Positions 44,910 through 53,608 of a stretch of DNA of 64,000 nucleotides are shown piece by piece. Below the pieces are notes generated by a model, which was not told where the DNA came from, ran no database searches, and was given only the letters and a program-made list of their open reading frames with translations. The position numbers and the translations under genes are program-made. Source of the DNA: JAOUGY01 sp963785075 (GTDB lineage Bacteria > Actinomycetota > Acidimicrobiia > Spongiisociales > ZC4RG35); the NCBI GenBank assembly GCA_963785075.1, contig CAWATW010000007.1:124001-188000 (forward strand), given 5' to 3'. Positions within the stretch are counted from its first letter, which is position 1. Every line of letters begins with the position of its first letter.

Positions 44910-46264
44910 CCTGGCGCAGCTCGCTCGGCGAGGGCACGCTTGTAGGTGTCCAGGGTGCGCACCCGAGCCTCGGCGTGGTCGACGATCGGATTCGGATAGG
45001 TCTCCCCGAGGGAGACACCCCACGTTGCGAGCTCGAGTGGCCCAGCTCTCCACGGAGCGTGAATCGCCGGGGTCGGAACCTCGGTCAACTCGGGGATCCA
45101 CCGGCGGATGTAGGCGCCTTCGGGATCGAACCGCTTCGACTGCGTCACCGGATTGAAGATCCGAAAGTAGGGCGCCGCGTCGGCGCCGGTACCGGCGACC
45201 CATTGCCAGTTGCCCACGTTCTGGGAGACGTCCGCATCGAGCAGCGCTCTCCGGAAGTAGCGCTCACCGGCCCGCCAGTCGATCAGGAGGTCCTTCACCA
45301 GGAACGAGGCGGTGATCATCCGCACCCGATTGTGCATCCAACCTTCCGCTCGCAGTTGGCGCATCCCCGCATCGACGATCGGGAATCCGGTGGATCCTTC
45401 CTTCCATGCCTCGAGACCCGCCGGGTCGTCTCGCCACCGAATGCGGTCGTACTCGGTGCGCATGGCGTGCTCCACGGTGTCCGGACGTGCGATCAAGATG
45501 GCCGCGTAGAAATCACGCCATGCGAGTTGGCGGACGAAGGCCCATCGAGACTCGCTCGATGTCCCGATGCGTTCGTACACCGTCCGTGCGGCGAGCGTCC
45601 CGTACTTCAGGTCGATGGACAGGCGGCTCGTGGTGTCGAGGTCGGGCCGGTCGCGCTCGGCCGGGTAGCGGTCCACTTGCTCCGCAAAACGCTCGAGTCG
45701 CTCGAGGGCGGCGCGCTCCCCACCCACGAGCGGAGGTGGCCCGGTCTCGGGAATCCCGGAGCCGCCTTCGGTGGTGATGATCGCGTAACGTTCGGTTGGC
45801 CATGGGTCCAAGGAGCGGCCGAGCCAAGCGGCGGCAAAGGGCGTGAAGACGCGATACGTGTCGCCTGCACCAGTGGTCACGGTGCCCGGGGGGTGAACCG
45901 ACAGCCCGTGGTGCCAACTGATGGGCGTCTGGCGCTCCACCTGCTCGTCACGGGCGGCTGCGTACGGGGTCAGGTCACGGTTTGCGGACACCTCCGCTTT
46001 CAAGGCGGCTGCGAGCGCGGGCACCACAACCGCTGGATCTCCATGCTCGACTCTCAGCCGCCCGCCGCGTGACCGCAGATCGCCGTCGAGCCGGCGGAGG
46101 TGCTCTGCGAGCAGCGCCACTCTTGGCAACGAGCACACATTCCAGAGCGCGGGATCGACGACGAACAAGGCAGTCACCTGGTCGTGGCGTGAGGTCGCTC
46201 CCGACCATGCGGGGTTGTCGCCGAGCCTGAGGTCGCGACGAAACCAGACGACGCCGTGACTCAT
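44897..46264 (-). CDS. phrB: Deoxyribodipyrimidine photolyase (class I cryptochrome/photolyase family)
   Basis: The 455-residue flavoprotein should repair cyclobutane pyrimidine dimers using blue light. It starts MSHGVVWFRRDLRLGDNPAW, a classic N-terminus. The FAD-binding part shows FVRQLAWRDFYAAIL, GFPIVDAGMRQLRAEGWMHN, RMITASFLVKDLLIDWR and NVGNWQWVAGTG, all well conserved. ATG 46264 was chosen on this similarity; the frame upstream is low complexity. Convergent overlap with the CarH-like gene and its function suggest a light-response cluster, but no copy of the TTTAGTGCT motif is visible in front of phrB. Confidence 0.93.
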   Translation of the reverse strand: MSHGVVWFRRDLRLGDNPAWSGATSRHDQVTALFVVDPALWNVCSLPRVALLAEHLRRLDGDLRSRGGRLRVEHGDPAVVVPALAAALKAEVSANRDLTPYAAARDEQVERQTPISWHHGLSVHPPGTVTTGAGDTYRVFTPFAAAWLGRSLDPWPTERYAIITTEGGSGIPETGPPPLVGGERAALERLERFAEQVDRYPAERDRPDLDTTSRLSIDLKYGTLAARTVYERIGTSSESRWAFVRQLAWRDFYAAILIARPDTVEHAMRTEYDRIRWRDDPAGLEAWKEGSTGFPIVDAGMRQLRAEGWMHNRVRMITASFLVKDLLIDWRAGERYFRRALLDADVSQNVGNWQWVAGTGADAAPYFRIFNPVTQSKRFDPEGAYIRRWIPELTEVPTPAIHAPWRAGPLELATWGVSLGETYPNPIVDHAEARVRTLDTYKRALAERAAPGQAG

Positions 46265-46397
46265 GCGGCCGCCCGTTGCCGTGTCGGCGTTGCGCAGCCC
46301 GCTGGGAGCGTGTGGTGCCGTGACGGCGCTCGGTTTCGAAAGCCTGAGGTTCGCCTGATGCCGCCGAGGACGGCTGGTCGGGCTCGTGGGCCGTCGG

Positions 46398-47402
46398 TCA
46401 TGACAGGGCCTCCGCCGAGTGGTTGGCGATCCACTCATCGATCTCGGCCCACGTGCGGTACAGCCACTCGACGCGAGCGGCGCGCCCGCTTGGGATGTCG
46501 GCCGACGGAATCCTCCAGAAGGAGACATCGACGCGTTGACGGACCATTGCGCCTCGCCAGATGTCTGCCACCCGGGCGAATCCGTCGAGCCCGCGATGCG
46601 CCATGACCACGACGTCGGCCGCCATCGAGTCGATGAGCGCCAGGGTGCCCGCCGGTCGGGGTGGCAGCACCGAGCGGAATGTCGCTGCGATCTCGTGGAG
46701 GTCCGGACTCCGGTTGGCGAGCCGCCTCACTGCGATCGCGAGTTTCCTGGAAGTGAACCGAGTTCCCTCCGGGTAGATGAGAACGGCAGATCGCTCATCG
46801 ATGGTCTTCCCGAGCCGGCGGATGGCAGTGAGCTCGGCTTCGGCCTCGTCCGATCCACGCCGCACGAACACGTTGGGGAGACGGTTCCCTGCCACGTCGA
46901 GACACGGATCGACCAACAATTCGGCCTTCATCACGTACGAGAGATGGATCCGGTGGGGCCGGCTGATGAATCGTGCGGGAAGCAGATTGTCCACGATCGA
47001 AGCGTGTCGCGCGACGAGCACATAGGGAGTGGCGACCACATGCTCCACGCCCTCGGCACGGAGGTCGAGATCGAAGATGCGCTCGACCGTCACCAGCACC
47101 GCGTTGGACCACCAGATCTGGATGGAGAAGGTTGCGGCAAGCAGGCGAGCACGGGAATTGCCGAACCCCGAGAGGATCCATACCGATCCGAGCGCGGCGA
47201 GCCCGAGCAACTCGAGGCCTGCGTAGGCAATTCCGAACGCAGCGATCCGAACCGCCATGAAGGGAGTCCGTTTGACCAACCACCGAGTGCCGTCCACGAC
47301 CAGAGCCACCGGGACGATGATCGGGAGCAAGGCGACCGAGAGCGCAAACATCACGACCAGCAGGGGGATGGTCCTCAGACGCCGAGACCATGGTGTTTGC
47401 AT
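46398..47402 (-). CDS. PlsC-type 1-acylglycerol-phosphate acyltransferase family protein
   Basis: The 334-residue protein has two or three N-terminal hydrophobic helices (about 10-90) and an acyltransferase domain with the HxxxxD motif as RHASIVDN (about 133-140) and the phosphate-binding YPEGTR (about 212-217). It probably acylates a lysophospholipid or related lipid at the membrane. The N-terminal membrane part is longer than in minimal PlsC, as in LPLAT families with an anchoring region. ATG 47402 is used; GTG 47411 is an alternative. It follows the anti-sigma gene by 22 bases, so it may belong to the sigma-factor operon. Confidence 0.84.
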   Translation of the reverse strand: MQTPWSRRLRTIPLLVVMFALSVALLPIIVPVALVVDGTRWLVKRTPFMAVRIAAFGIAYAGLELLGLAALGSVWILSGFGNSRARLLAATFSIQIWWSNAVLVTVERIFDLDLRAEGVEHVVATPYVLVARHASIVDNLLPARFISRPHRIHLSYVMKAELLVDPCLDVAGNRLPNVFVRRGSDEAEAELTAIRRLGKTIDERSAVLIYPEGTRFTSRKLAIAVRRLANRSPDLHEIAATFRSVLPPRPAGTLALIDSMAADVVVMAHRGLDGFARVADIWRGAMVRQRVDVSFWRIPSADIPSGRAARVEWLYRTWAEIDEWIANHSAEALS

Positions 47403-47424
47403 CCCGGTCACCGGTGCGACTTGG

Positions 47425-48189
47425 TCACGAGCCGGGGAGCCACGCAGATGCGGCCGGCTGCGACGACACCGCCACGCCTCCGACGACTTCCTCGGTGACC
47501 ACCAGACCTTGGAGTAGATCGGGGTCGACCCGGAATGGTGCCACCGTCGGCTGACCGCCGAAGACGCCCGCCGAGATCACCTCTCCATCGAGGACAGCCC
47601 ACAGTTGATAGGTGTGTTCTCCGTCGAGCGGTGCGAGGCTGTCGAGGTCGAGATAACCGGAGCCGTCCGGCAGGATCGTCGCTTTGGCGCCACCGGCGTC
47701 GCCGTCGAGGGCGACCGTCATCGCACCCGGTGCTCCGGCCGCGATGGAAGAGATCGCCGCATAGTCACCCGCGACGACCGCCTGCTCGATGGCGGCGAGA
47801 CGCGACTGTGAATCGGACAGGTCTGTTCGAGCCTCTTGGAGGCGGATGGTCTGCACCCCGACGAGTGCGACGAGGATCGTCACGGCGGCGGCGCTCAGGA
47901 GTGGCAGCCAGGTCGGCGTCCTGCGAAGCGGTATCACGTCGGCGGCTTGCTGTTGTTCGTGGGCACCGGCGTGGATCTCGCCCCGAACGCGGTCCCAGAG
48001 GCCCTCGGGGAGGGGCGTGTCCGCCTCGGCGAGCATCGCCGCCACCGACCGGTGGTCGTCGATCTCGGCGCGGCACTGCGCGCAGGTTTCGAGGTGCTCC
48101 TCGAGCCTCGTACTTTCGGCGCCGGGGACGGCGTCGATCGCATAGGCCCCGAGCAGCTCTCGGAGCGAGTCGTGATCGACTGGGTTCAT
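47425..48189 (-). CDS. Anti-sigma factor, RskA type (zinc-binding N-terminus, one membrane helix)
   Basis: The 254-residue protein has an N-terminal anti-sigma domain with the zinc motif His32-x3-Cys36-x2-Cys39 (EHLETCAQC), one membrane helix (WLPLLSAAAVTILVALVGV, about 93-111), and an extracellular RskA-like C-terminal domain (HTYQLWAVLDGEVISAGVF). It should hold the ECF sigma factor at the membrane until a signal triggers release, usually by proteolysis. The ATG overlaps the sigma gene stop (ATGA at 48186-48189), so the two are made together. Confidence 0.9.
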   Translation of the reverse strand: MNPVDHDSLRELLGAYAIDAVPGAESTRLEEHLETCAQCRAEIDDHRSVAAMLAEADTPLPEGLWDRVRGEIHAGAHEQQQAADVIPLRRTPTWLPLLSAAAVTILVALVGVQTIRLQEARTDLSDSQSRLAAIEQAVVAGDYAAISSIAAGAPGAMTVALDGDAGGAKATILPDGSGYLDLDSLAPLDGEHTYQLWAVLDGEVISAGVFGGQPTVAPFRVDPDLLQGLVVTEEVVGGVAVSSQPAASAWLPGS

Positions 48190-48767
48190 GTGGCGTATGG
48201 GGCCAGATGTTCATGGAGTCGGCGCAGCCCAACCCGAATTCGACTCTTCACGGTGCCCTCTGGTTGACCGAGCATCTCTGCAACCTCTCGATACGAGTGC
48301 CCACCGTAGTAGGCCAGTTCGATCGCGCTCCTCTGGAGCGAGTCGAGTTCTGCAAGGGCCGTTCTCACTTGTAGCGCGACGTGCATATCGATGACTTCCT
48401 CGTCGATGGACGGGCCGGCCTCTGCTACCAGCCTCGCCTCGTTGTCCTCTCTTGTACGTCGCGAGGACTCGGATCGGATGATGTCGACCGATCGACCGTG
48501 AGCATGAGAAAGCAGATAGGTCTTGAGTGTGCCCCGGTTCGGATCGAACTTCTCCGGGCTCTTCCAGAGCCTCACGAAGACTTCCTGGGTCACGTCTTCG
48601 GCGAGGGCCTGGTTACGAGTCAGGCGCTTGGCGAGGCCGAACACGGCTCCGGAGTGACGTCGATATGCCTCGGCCAGCGCGGACTCGTCGCGAGCGATGA
48701 TCGATTCTGCGAGCTCTGTGTCGGTGGCAATCGTCGGTGCGGTGGCGGTGCGGGTCACTTTGGTCAT
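48186..48767 (-). CDS. ECF-family RNA polymerase sigma factor (SigK-like)
   Basis: The 193-residue sigma factor has region 2 (YRRHSGAVFGLAKRLTRNQALAEDVTQEVFVRLW, seen in two parts around 35-69) and region 4 (LDSLQRSAIELAYYGGHSYREVAEMLGQPEGTVKSRI, around 142-178), joined by a variable linker. With the RskA-type anti-sigma factor it forms a SigK/RskA-like pair. Its promoter region carries a 12-bp palindrome almost identical to the one in front of the CarH-like regulator, which suggests light control as in LitS/CarQ systems, though the latter belong to other ECF groups. Confidence 0.92.
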   Translation of the reverse strand: MTKVTRTATAPTIATDTELAESIIARDESALAEAYRRHSGAVFGLAKRLTRNQALAEDVTQEVFVRLWKSPEKFDPNRGTLKTYLLSHAHGRSVDIIRSESSRRTREDNEARLVAEAGPSIDEEVIDMHVALQVRTALAELDSLQRSAIELAYYGGHSYREVAEMLGQPEGTVKSRIRVGLRRLHEHLAPYAT

Positions 48768-48784
48768 CTCCGTGTTGTGACCTT

Positions 48785-48796
48785 TTTAGCACTAAA
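48785..48796 (-). promoter_or_regulatory. Palindromic operator TTTAGTGCTAAA in the ECF sigma promoter
   Basis: Read on the minus strand, a -35-like TTTACA is followed 17-18 bases on by CTAAAA/TAAAAA, and the palindrome TTTAG-TG-CTAAA overlaps that -10 region, 18 bases before the start codon. The motif matches 11 of 12 bases of the site at 44019-44030. A repressor bound here would block promoter melting. Binding by the CarH-like protein is inferred. Confidence 0.55.
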
Positions 48797-48821
48797 TGAT
48801 GCCTCCTGTAAAGCGGATCGA

Positions 48822-49133
48822 TCAGGTGTCCCTGCGACGAGGCTCCCGGGAGGCCGTCACGAGGAGGTAGGCACCGGCCGCCAGACTTCCGAGAACTACG
48901 AGGGCGGCTACCCACAAGAGGGCGTGGAGACGGTTCGACTCGCGCCTCCAGATCCATGCTCCGAACACGGCGAGCATCAAATACAGGTCCACCACCGTCA
49001 CGCGGCCCCAGGCCAGATCGAGGAGTTGGGAGCCCTCCGTCCCGAACCCCTCACCCGCTACGAATCCGTACACGAGGGCCCCGCTCATGACGAGTACCAC
49101 GATCGATCCCAATGTCCGCACCAACACCTCCAC
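48822..49133 (-). CDS. Small membrane protein with three helices
   Basis: The product (103 residues from GTG 49133; 116 if GTG 49172 is used) has three hydrophobic helices: TLGSIVVLVMSGALVYGFVA, VTVVDLYLMLAVFGAWIW and ALLWVAALVVLGSLAAGAYLLV. An Asp and several Trp in helix 2 recall small DUF2834/DUF1475-type membrane proteins, but I cannot name the family. The C-terminus is basic (SREPRRRDT). It lies 54 bases upstream of the sigma gene on the same strand, separated by the sigma promoter. Confidence 0.55.
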   Translation of the reverse strand: MEVLVRTLGSIVVLVMSGALVYGFVAGEGFGTEGSQLLDLAWGRVTVVDLYLMLAVFGAWIWRRESNRLHALLWVAALVVLGSLAAGAYLLVTASREPRRRDT

Positions 49134-49259
49134 GAATCGGAATGCTGGAGCATGACACTTCCCGAGGAGCACCGTGAAACGAGAACGCCACGGGCCTCGC
49201 GTCGCGCTCCCCCGGTTCTCGGCTCACGGTTGCACGAGGTGCGTTGGTACCGTCGGCAA

Positions 49260-49751
49260 ATGCGTCGGCCGACCCCCATTCCTCCCGAGCCGGGCCAGGA
49301 GTCCGTCTGGGACTATCCGCGGCCCCCGGCGCTGCAGAGGACCTCGGCGGTCGTCGAGGCGACTCTTGCCGGACACCCGGTCTGCTCGACCAACGATGCC
49401 TATCGCGTGCTCGAAACCAGCCATCCCCCGACGTATTACATACCCCGGGAGGATGTGATCGCTTCGTTGGTCCCGGCGGGGGGCGGTTCGGTGTGTGAAT
49501 GGAAAGGGGCCGCGCGGTACTGGGATGTGGTGGTGGACGGATCGGTTGCACCCAAGGCTGCATGGTCGTATCCCACCCCTACTCGCCCGTTCGAGGCCAT
49601 CGCCGGGTATGTGTCCTTCTATCCGGCGCTGGTGGACTGTCGGGTCGATGGCGCCGCCGTGATCCCCCAGCCCGGTGGCTTCTACGGTGGATGGGTGACA
49701 CCCGGGATCGTGGGGCCGTTCAAGGGCGGTCCCGGGTCGTTCGCATGGTGA
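49260..49751 (+). CDS. DUF427 family protein
   Basis: The 163-residue protein matches DUF427: ESVWDYPRPPALQ, the core TYYIPREDVIASLV, CEWKGAARYWDVVVDG, and AWSYPTPTRPFEAIAGYVSFYP in sequence. The family is a small beta-tent fold of unknown biochemical function, common in actinobacteria. ATG 49260 is preceded by TACCGT (49248-49253) with a 6-nt gap, so the transcript is probably leaderless. The stop overlaps the start of the hydrolase gene, so the two are coupled. Confidence 0.87.
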   Translation: MRRPTPIPPEPGQESVWDYPRPPALQRTSAVVEATLAGHPVCSTNDAYRVLETSHPPTYYIPREDVIASLVPAGGGSVCEWKGAARYWDVVVDGSVAPKAAWSYPTPTRPFEAIAGYVSFYPALVDCRVDGAAVIPQPGGFYGGWVTPGIVGPFKGGPGSFAW

Positions 49752-50608
49752 ACCCGAGCGAGGCGGGCCACGTGGAGACCGATGTGGCCGTCGGCGACGA
49801 CGGCACTCGGCTTGCGGTTCGTTCGACACGGCGTGACATCACGCTTCCCGCCTTCCTGCTCGTCCATGGCCTGGCGTCGAACGCCAGGCTGTGGGACGGC
49901 GTGGCCGAAGGACTCGCCGCGCTCGATCACTCCGTGTTCGCCGTCGATCTGAGAGGTCACGGGCAGTCGGAGAAGCCCGCAACCGGCTACGACTTCCCTT
50001 CCGTGGCTTCCGACGTCGCGGCGGTCGTTCGCGATGTCGTCGGACGCCGGGCCATCCTCGTGGGCCAGTCGTGGGGCGGGAACGTGGTGCTCGAGACCGC
50101 GAACCGCTTCCCCGAGGTCACGCGTGCGGTGGCCTGCATCGACGGCGGTTTCATCCGCCTCGCCGACTCCTTCCGCTCGTGGCCCGAGGCCGAGAAGGCC
50201 CTGAGGCCGCCACGGCGACCGGGGATGACGATGGACGAACTCGAGCAGCGGTTCGGCGAACTCTTCGCCGGGTTCCCGGAATCGGGAATACGGGGCCAGA
50301 TCGCCAACTTCGCACACTTCGATGACGGAACGGTGCAACCGCATCTCGACCTCGAGCACCACATGAGCATTATTCGATACCTCTGGGAGCACGACCCTGA
50401 CGAAGTCGCGGCCACCCTCGACGTGCCGGTCTGGCTGATGCCAGTCGACGACGGTCGCCCCGGCAAGCGCGACCGCGTCGAGTCGTTCACGTCGAAGCTG
50501 AAGTCGGGACGCACCGTCTGGACCAGCGGCCACCACGACGTCCATGCAGAACGGCCGACAGCGGTCGTCGACATGCTCTTGGACCTCGCAGCCGAGGTGG
50601 CTCCATGA
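49745..50608 (+). CDS. Alpha/beta hydrolase
   Basis: The 287-residue protein has an alpha/beta-hydrolase fold: LLVHGLASNARLW (oxyanion region, about 40-52), AVDLRGHGQSEKP, and the nucleophile elbow GQSWGG near residues 104-109. The catalytic His is likely in SGHHDVHAERP near the C-terminus. The substrate is unknown; relatives include esterases, epoxide hydrolases and haloalkane dehalogenases, and Trp in the elbow is seen in some haloperoxidase-like and esterase members. Start ATG 49745 overlaps the DUF427 stop. The S51-like gene downstream overlaps its stop as ATGA. Confidence 0.83.
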   Translation: MVNPSEAGHVETDVAVGDDGTRLAVRSTRRDITLPAFLLVHGLASNARLWDGVAEGLAALDHSVFAVDLRGHGQSEKPATGYDFPSVASDVAAVVRDVVGRRAILVGQSWGGNVVLETANRFPEVTRAVACIDGGFIRLADSFRSWPEAEKALRPPRRPGMTMDELEQRFGELFAGFPESGIRGQIANFAHFDDGTVQPHLDLEHHMSIIRYLWEHDPDEVAATLDVPVWLMPVDDGRPGKRDRVESFTSKLKSGRTVWTSGHHDVHAERPTAVVDMLLDLAAEVAP

Positions 50609-51735
50609 CCGCCGGCCGGCTGATCCTCATGGGCTCGGGTGAGATCTCACCGACGATGGTTGCCACCCACAGGCGCGGCCTCGGGGCAGCCGACACCTCG
50701 AAGGTCGTGGTGCTGGACACTCCGTTCGGATTCCAGGAGAACGCGGACGAGCTCACCGAGCGCATCGCGTCGTTCTTCGTCAAGAGCCTGAACGCCGAGG
50801 TGGAGGTGGCGTCGCTTCGGACACCCGGCCTTCCGGCGCTCGACGTCGAGCGGGCATCGTTGGCGGTGCGCCACGGCAGATACGTCTTTGCAGGGCCGGG
50901 CTCGCCGTCATACGCCCTGCGGGTGTGGAAGGAAGGTTCGATCGGTGACCGCATGCGCGAGGTGATGACCTCCGGTGGGACTGTGACGCTGGCCTCCGCC
51001 GCCGCGCTGACCGCCGGTGTGGCAACCCTCCCGGTCTATGAGATCTACAAGGTCGGAGCGGACCCGCACTGGCTCAAAGGCATGGATCTCACCGCCCCGT
51101 TCGGGATGTCGCTCACCGTCATCCCCCATTGGAACAACGCCGAGGGTGGCACCCATGACACGAGTCGATGCTACGTCGGGGAGCGGCGGCTCACAGGGCT
51201 CGAAGCCGGACTGGCGAGCGGCATCCTCGGCATCGACGAGCACACTGCGGCCACCCTCGATTTCGGGTCGGGTGAGCTGACCGTTTCGGGTGCCTCGACG
51301 GTCACGCTTCGTGGAGCCGAAACGATCGTGCTCGAATCGGGTGACGTGATGAGTCTCGAACGTGTCGGAGAAGTGCTCTCCGCCGCTCGCCTCACCGAGG
51401 TGTCTCAGGAGACGCCGGCGGAGATCGGGTTCGATGATGCGATGGCAACGGGAGATGTCGACGCGGCACTGAGCGCCATGCTGGATGCGGAGTCGGGCGG
51501 ATCCGATCCGGCAGCACTCCGTTCGATGATCGTCGCATTGGGGGAGGCGGCGAGAACGGGTGTGATCGACCCTCGTGAAGTCGTGGGCGGCTACGTCGAG
51601 TTGTTGCTCGAGCTGCGTGCGAGGGCGCGAGTCGAGAAGCGATTCGACTTGTCGGACTTGATCCGAGATCGTCTGACGGAGTTGGGCGTCGAGGTCCGAG
51701 ACACGCACGATGGGGCGGAATGGGACCTGATGTGA
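50605..51735 (+). CDS. Peptidase S51 / type 1 glutaminase-like protein with a CysS-like C-terminal tail
   Basis: The 376-residue protein begins RLILMGSGEISPTM, close to the start of dipeptidase E and cyanophycinase relatives, with GPGSPSYALRVW and a nucleophile-elbow-like ASAAALTAG (Ser131). The last 45 or so residues (RARVEKRFDLSDLIRDRLTE, then GVEVRDTHDGAEWDLM) match the C-terminal tail of cysteinyl-tRNA synthetase, known as the CysS/YqeB C-terminal domain. The enzymatic activity is unproven. It is the third gene of a coupled DUF427-hydrolase-S51 operon (ATGA overlap at 50605-50608). Confidence 0.75.
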   Translation: MTAGRLILMGSGEISPTMVATHRRGLGAADTSKVVVLDTPFGFQENADELTERIASFFVKSLNAEVEVASLRTPGLPALDVERASLAVRHGRYVFAGPGSPSYALRVWKEGSIGDRMREVMTSGGTVTLASAAALTAGVATLPVYEIYKVGADPHWLKGMDLTAPFGMSLTVIPHWNNAEGGTHDTSRCYVGERRLTGLEAGLASGILGIDEHTAATLDFGSGELTVSGASTVTLRGAETIVLESGDVMSLERVGEVLSAARLTEVSQETPAEIGFDDAMATGDVDAALSAMLDAESGGSDPAALRSMIVALGEAARTGVIDPREVVGGYVELLLELRARARVEKRFDLSDLIRDRLTELGVEVRDTHDGAEWDLM

Positions 51736-51757
51736 GACGCGGGTCCTGCGTTCTCGC

Positions 51758-52432
51758 TCAGAAACCGCGGGCTTGACCGTTCCATGGCGGCGGGTGGCCG
51801 GCGGCGAACTCCTCGACGGAAGGCCCGCCGAGCGCAACGAGCCTCCGACGTCCCACGATGTAGGTTGCGGTCAACAGAGCCAGCAATCCCGGCCATCCGG
51901 TGGCGACGCGAAACGCTGCCAGGAGTTCCACCTGTTCGCTGCTGTACATCCACCAGGCGGCGCCCGTGCGAGTTGCGAAGTACAAGGCCCACAACCACGT
52001 GACCGTCATGTATGCGGGGCGCACCCGAGGATGCCAGTACCACTCGAGCGGCCAGCTCCGCGTCACCCAGCTGGTGAGAGCGACGAACGGACGACGGGCG
52101 ACGAGCGACGCCACGATGGCCGCAGTACTGATCGCTCCCGTGATGATTCCCGGCAGAAAGTACGTCTCCGCGCGACCCGATCGGAGGGCCAGCGCAGTCG
52201 CAAGCATGGTTCCCCCCAGGCCCGACAACGCAAACTTGAGCGGCCGCTTGCGCACCAGCCTCCACCCCACGATGCCCAGCCCGACGCCGGCCCCTGCCCA
52301 GGCGGCGGGAACGACTCCGGCGAAGAGGTTGACCACGGCGAAGACAACGGGCGGCAGGATCCCGTCCGCGATCCCGGCCTGACCCGAGATGAGCGATCGC
52401 AGCTCTTGTGTGACTTCGGATAGCATCGACAT
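51758..52432 (-). CDS. DUF3159 family membrane protein
   Basis: The 224-residue protein has five or six hydrophobic segments and matches the actinobacterial DUF3159 family. Segments include IADGILPPVVFAVVNLFAG near the N-terminus, RKRPLKFALSGLGGTMLATALAL, and YFLPGIITGAISTAAIVASL followed by ARRPFVALTSWVT. Function is unknown. ATG 52432 or ATG 52426 may be the start. It is divergent from the KAS III gene with about 60 bases between starts. Confidence 0.83.
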   Translation of the reverse strand: MSMLSEVTQELRSLISGQAGIADGILPPVVFAVVNLFAGVVPAAWAGAGVGLGIVGWRLVRKRPLKFALSGLGGTMLATALALRSGRAETYFLPGIITGAISTAAIVASLVARRPFVALTSWVTRSWPLEWYWHPRVRPAYMTVTWLWALYFATRTGAAWWMYSSEQVELLAAFRVATGWPGLLALLTATYIVGRRRLVALGGPSVEEFAAGHPPPWNGQARGF

Positions 52433-52494
52433 CGTTGGTCGGGCAATCTACCCCGACGGCAGGGTTACCGGCAGGCGGCCCCGGAGGAGGACCG

Positions 52495-53556
52495 TTGGGG
52501 AATGTGATCACAGGCACGGGTGTGGCGGTACCCCCGCACGTTGTCGGCAACGATGACCTGGCGCGGATCATGGACACGTCCGACGAGTGGATCACCACGA
52601 GGTCAGGGGTCCGCTCCCGCCGGTTCGTGGAACCCGGAACCGGAAGCTCTGACCTCGCGGTCGAGGCAGGCGCCGCCGCCATGAGCGACGCCGGCCTCGG
52701 TCCCGCAGACATCGACATGCTCGTGACGGCCACGATGACACCCGATGTCCAGGCACCGGGCATCGTGTCGGCAGTGCAGCACGGTCTCGGCCTTGGACAT
52801 GTGGCCGGGTTCGACCTCCGTCAACAGTGCAGCGGTTTCCTCTACGGCCTCGATCTGGCCGACGCCATGTTGACTGCCGGGAAGGCACAACGGGCTCTCG
52901 TGGTCGGCACCGAGGTTCATGCCGGATACCTTCCGTGGGGCGACACGTGGGACATCGTCCTCGGCCGCTCGGTCCGGGCGCCGACGGAGGCCGAATACGA
53001 ACGCAACACCAAGTTCCGGGGATGGAGCGTCCTCTTCGGCGACGGAGCCGGTGCCATGGTCCTGGAACGCAGACCTGGGCCTGAGGGAATACTCGCCTCG
53101 CGTCTCTACACCGACGGTACGCACTTCGAGCTGATCCTCGTGCCCGGGATGGGCTTCAAGCGGCGTCCGTACGCCGATACCGGGCAGATCGAAGAGGATG
53201 CCCACCTCCCGGTGATGGACGGTGCCGGACTGTACCGGCAGGCCGTCCGGCGCATGCCCGAGTCGATCGTCGCGGTGCTCGAGCAGGCAGGCCTCGGGGT
53301 GGGCGACCTCGATCTCGTGATCGCTCATCAGGCCAACGAACGCATCCTCACCGGCGTCCGGAGGCAACTCGGTGTCGACGATGCGATGGTCCCTTCGAAC
53401 ATCGACCGGTGGGGCAACACCACCGCCGGGACCCTCCCGATCCTCTTCCATGAGATGCGGGCCCAAGGCCGCGTCAAACCGGGTGGTCTCGTGTGTTTCA
53501 CGGTGTTCGGCGCCGGGTCACACTGGGGTGCGGCGCTGTATCGAGTGCCCGACTGA
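52495..53556 (+). CDS. 3-oxoacyl-ACP synthase III (FabH-like ketosynthase)
   Basis: The 353-residue thiolase-fold enzyme has the KAS III triad: Cys112 (QQCSGFLYGL), His278 (AHQANERI) and Asn308 (GNTTAGTLP). GTGVAVPPHVVGNDDLA and TSDEWITTRSGVRSRRF are typical FabH N-terminal stretches. It should condense an acyl-CoA starter with malonyl-ACP or a related partner. No acpP, fabD or fabF lies nearby, so it may serve a specialised lipid path. TTG 52495 is chosen because GGAGGAGG lies 4-5 nt upstream; earlier in-frame starts add only a Gly/Pro-rich stretch. A TetR gene follows 52 bases on. Confidence 0.85.
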   Translation: MGNVITGTGVAVPPHVVGNDDLARIMDTSDEWITTRSGVRSRRFVEPGTGSSDLAVEAGAAAMSDAGLGPADIDMLVTATMTPDVQAPGIVSAVQHGLGLGHVAGFDLRQQCSGFLYGLDLADAMLTAGKAQRALVVGTEVHAGYLPWGDTWDIVLGRSVRAPTEAEYERNTKFRGWSVLFGDGAGAMVLERRPGPEGILASRLYTDGTHFELILVPGMGFKRRPYADTGQIEEDAHLPVMDGAGLYRQAVRRMPESIVAVLEQAGLGVGDLDLVIAHQANERILTGVRRQLGVDDAMVPSNIDRWGNTTAGTLPILFHEMRAQGRVKPGGLVCFTVFGAGSHWGAALYRVPD

Positions 53557-53608
53557 CGGCCGACCTCGGCGGTCACAAACGGACGATGGTCGGTAACCTG
53601 TCTCTCTG

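Noticed and set aside
46265..46397. Search for the TTTAGTGCT operator in front of phrB
   Set aside because: No copy or close variant is present in the 133-base gap on either strand, so photolyase control by the same site is not claimed.
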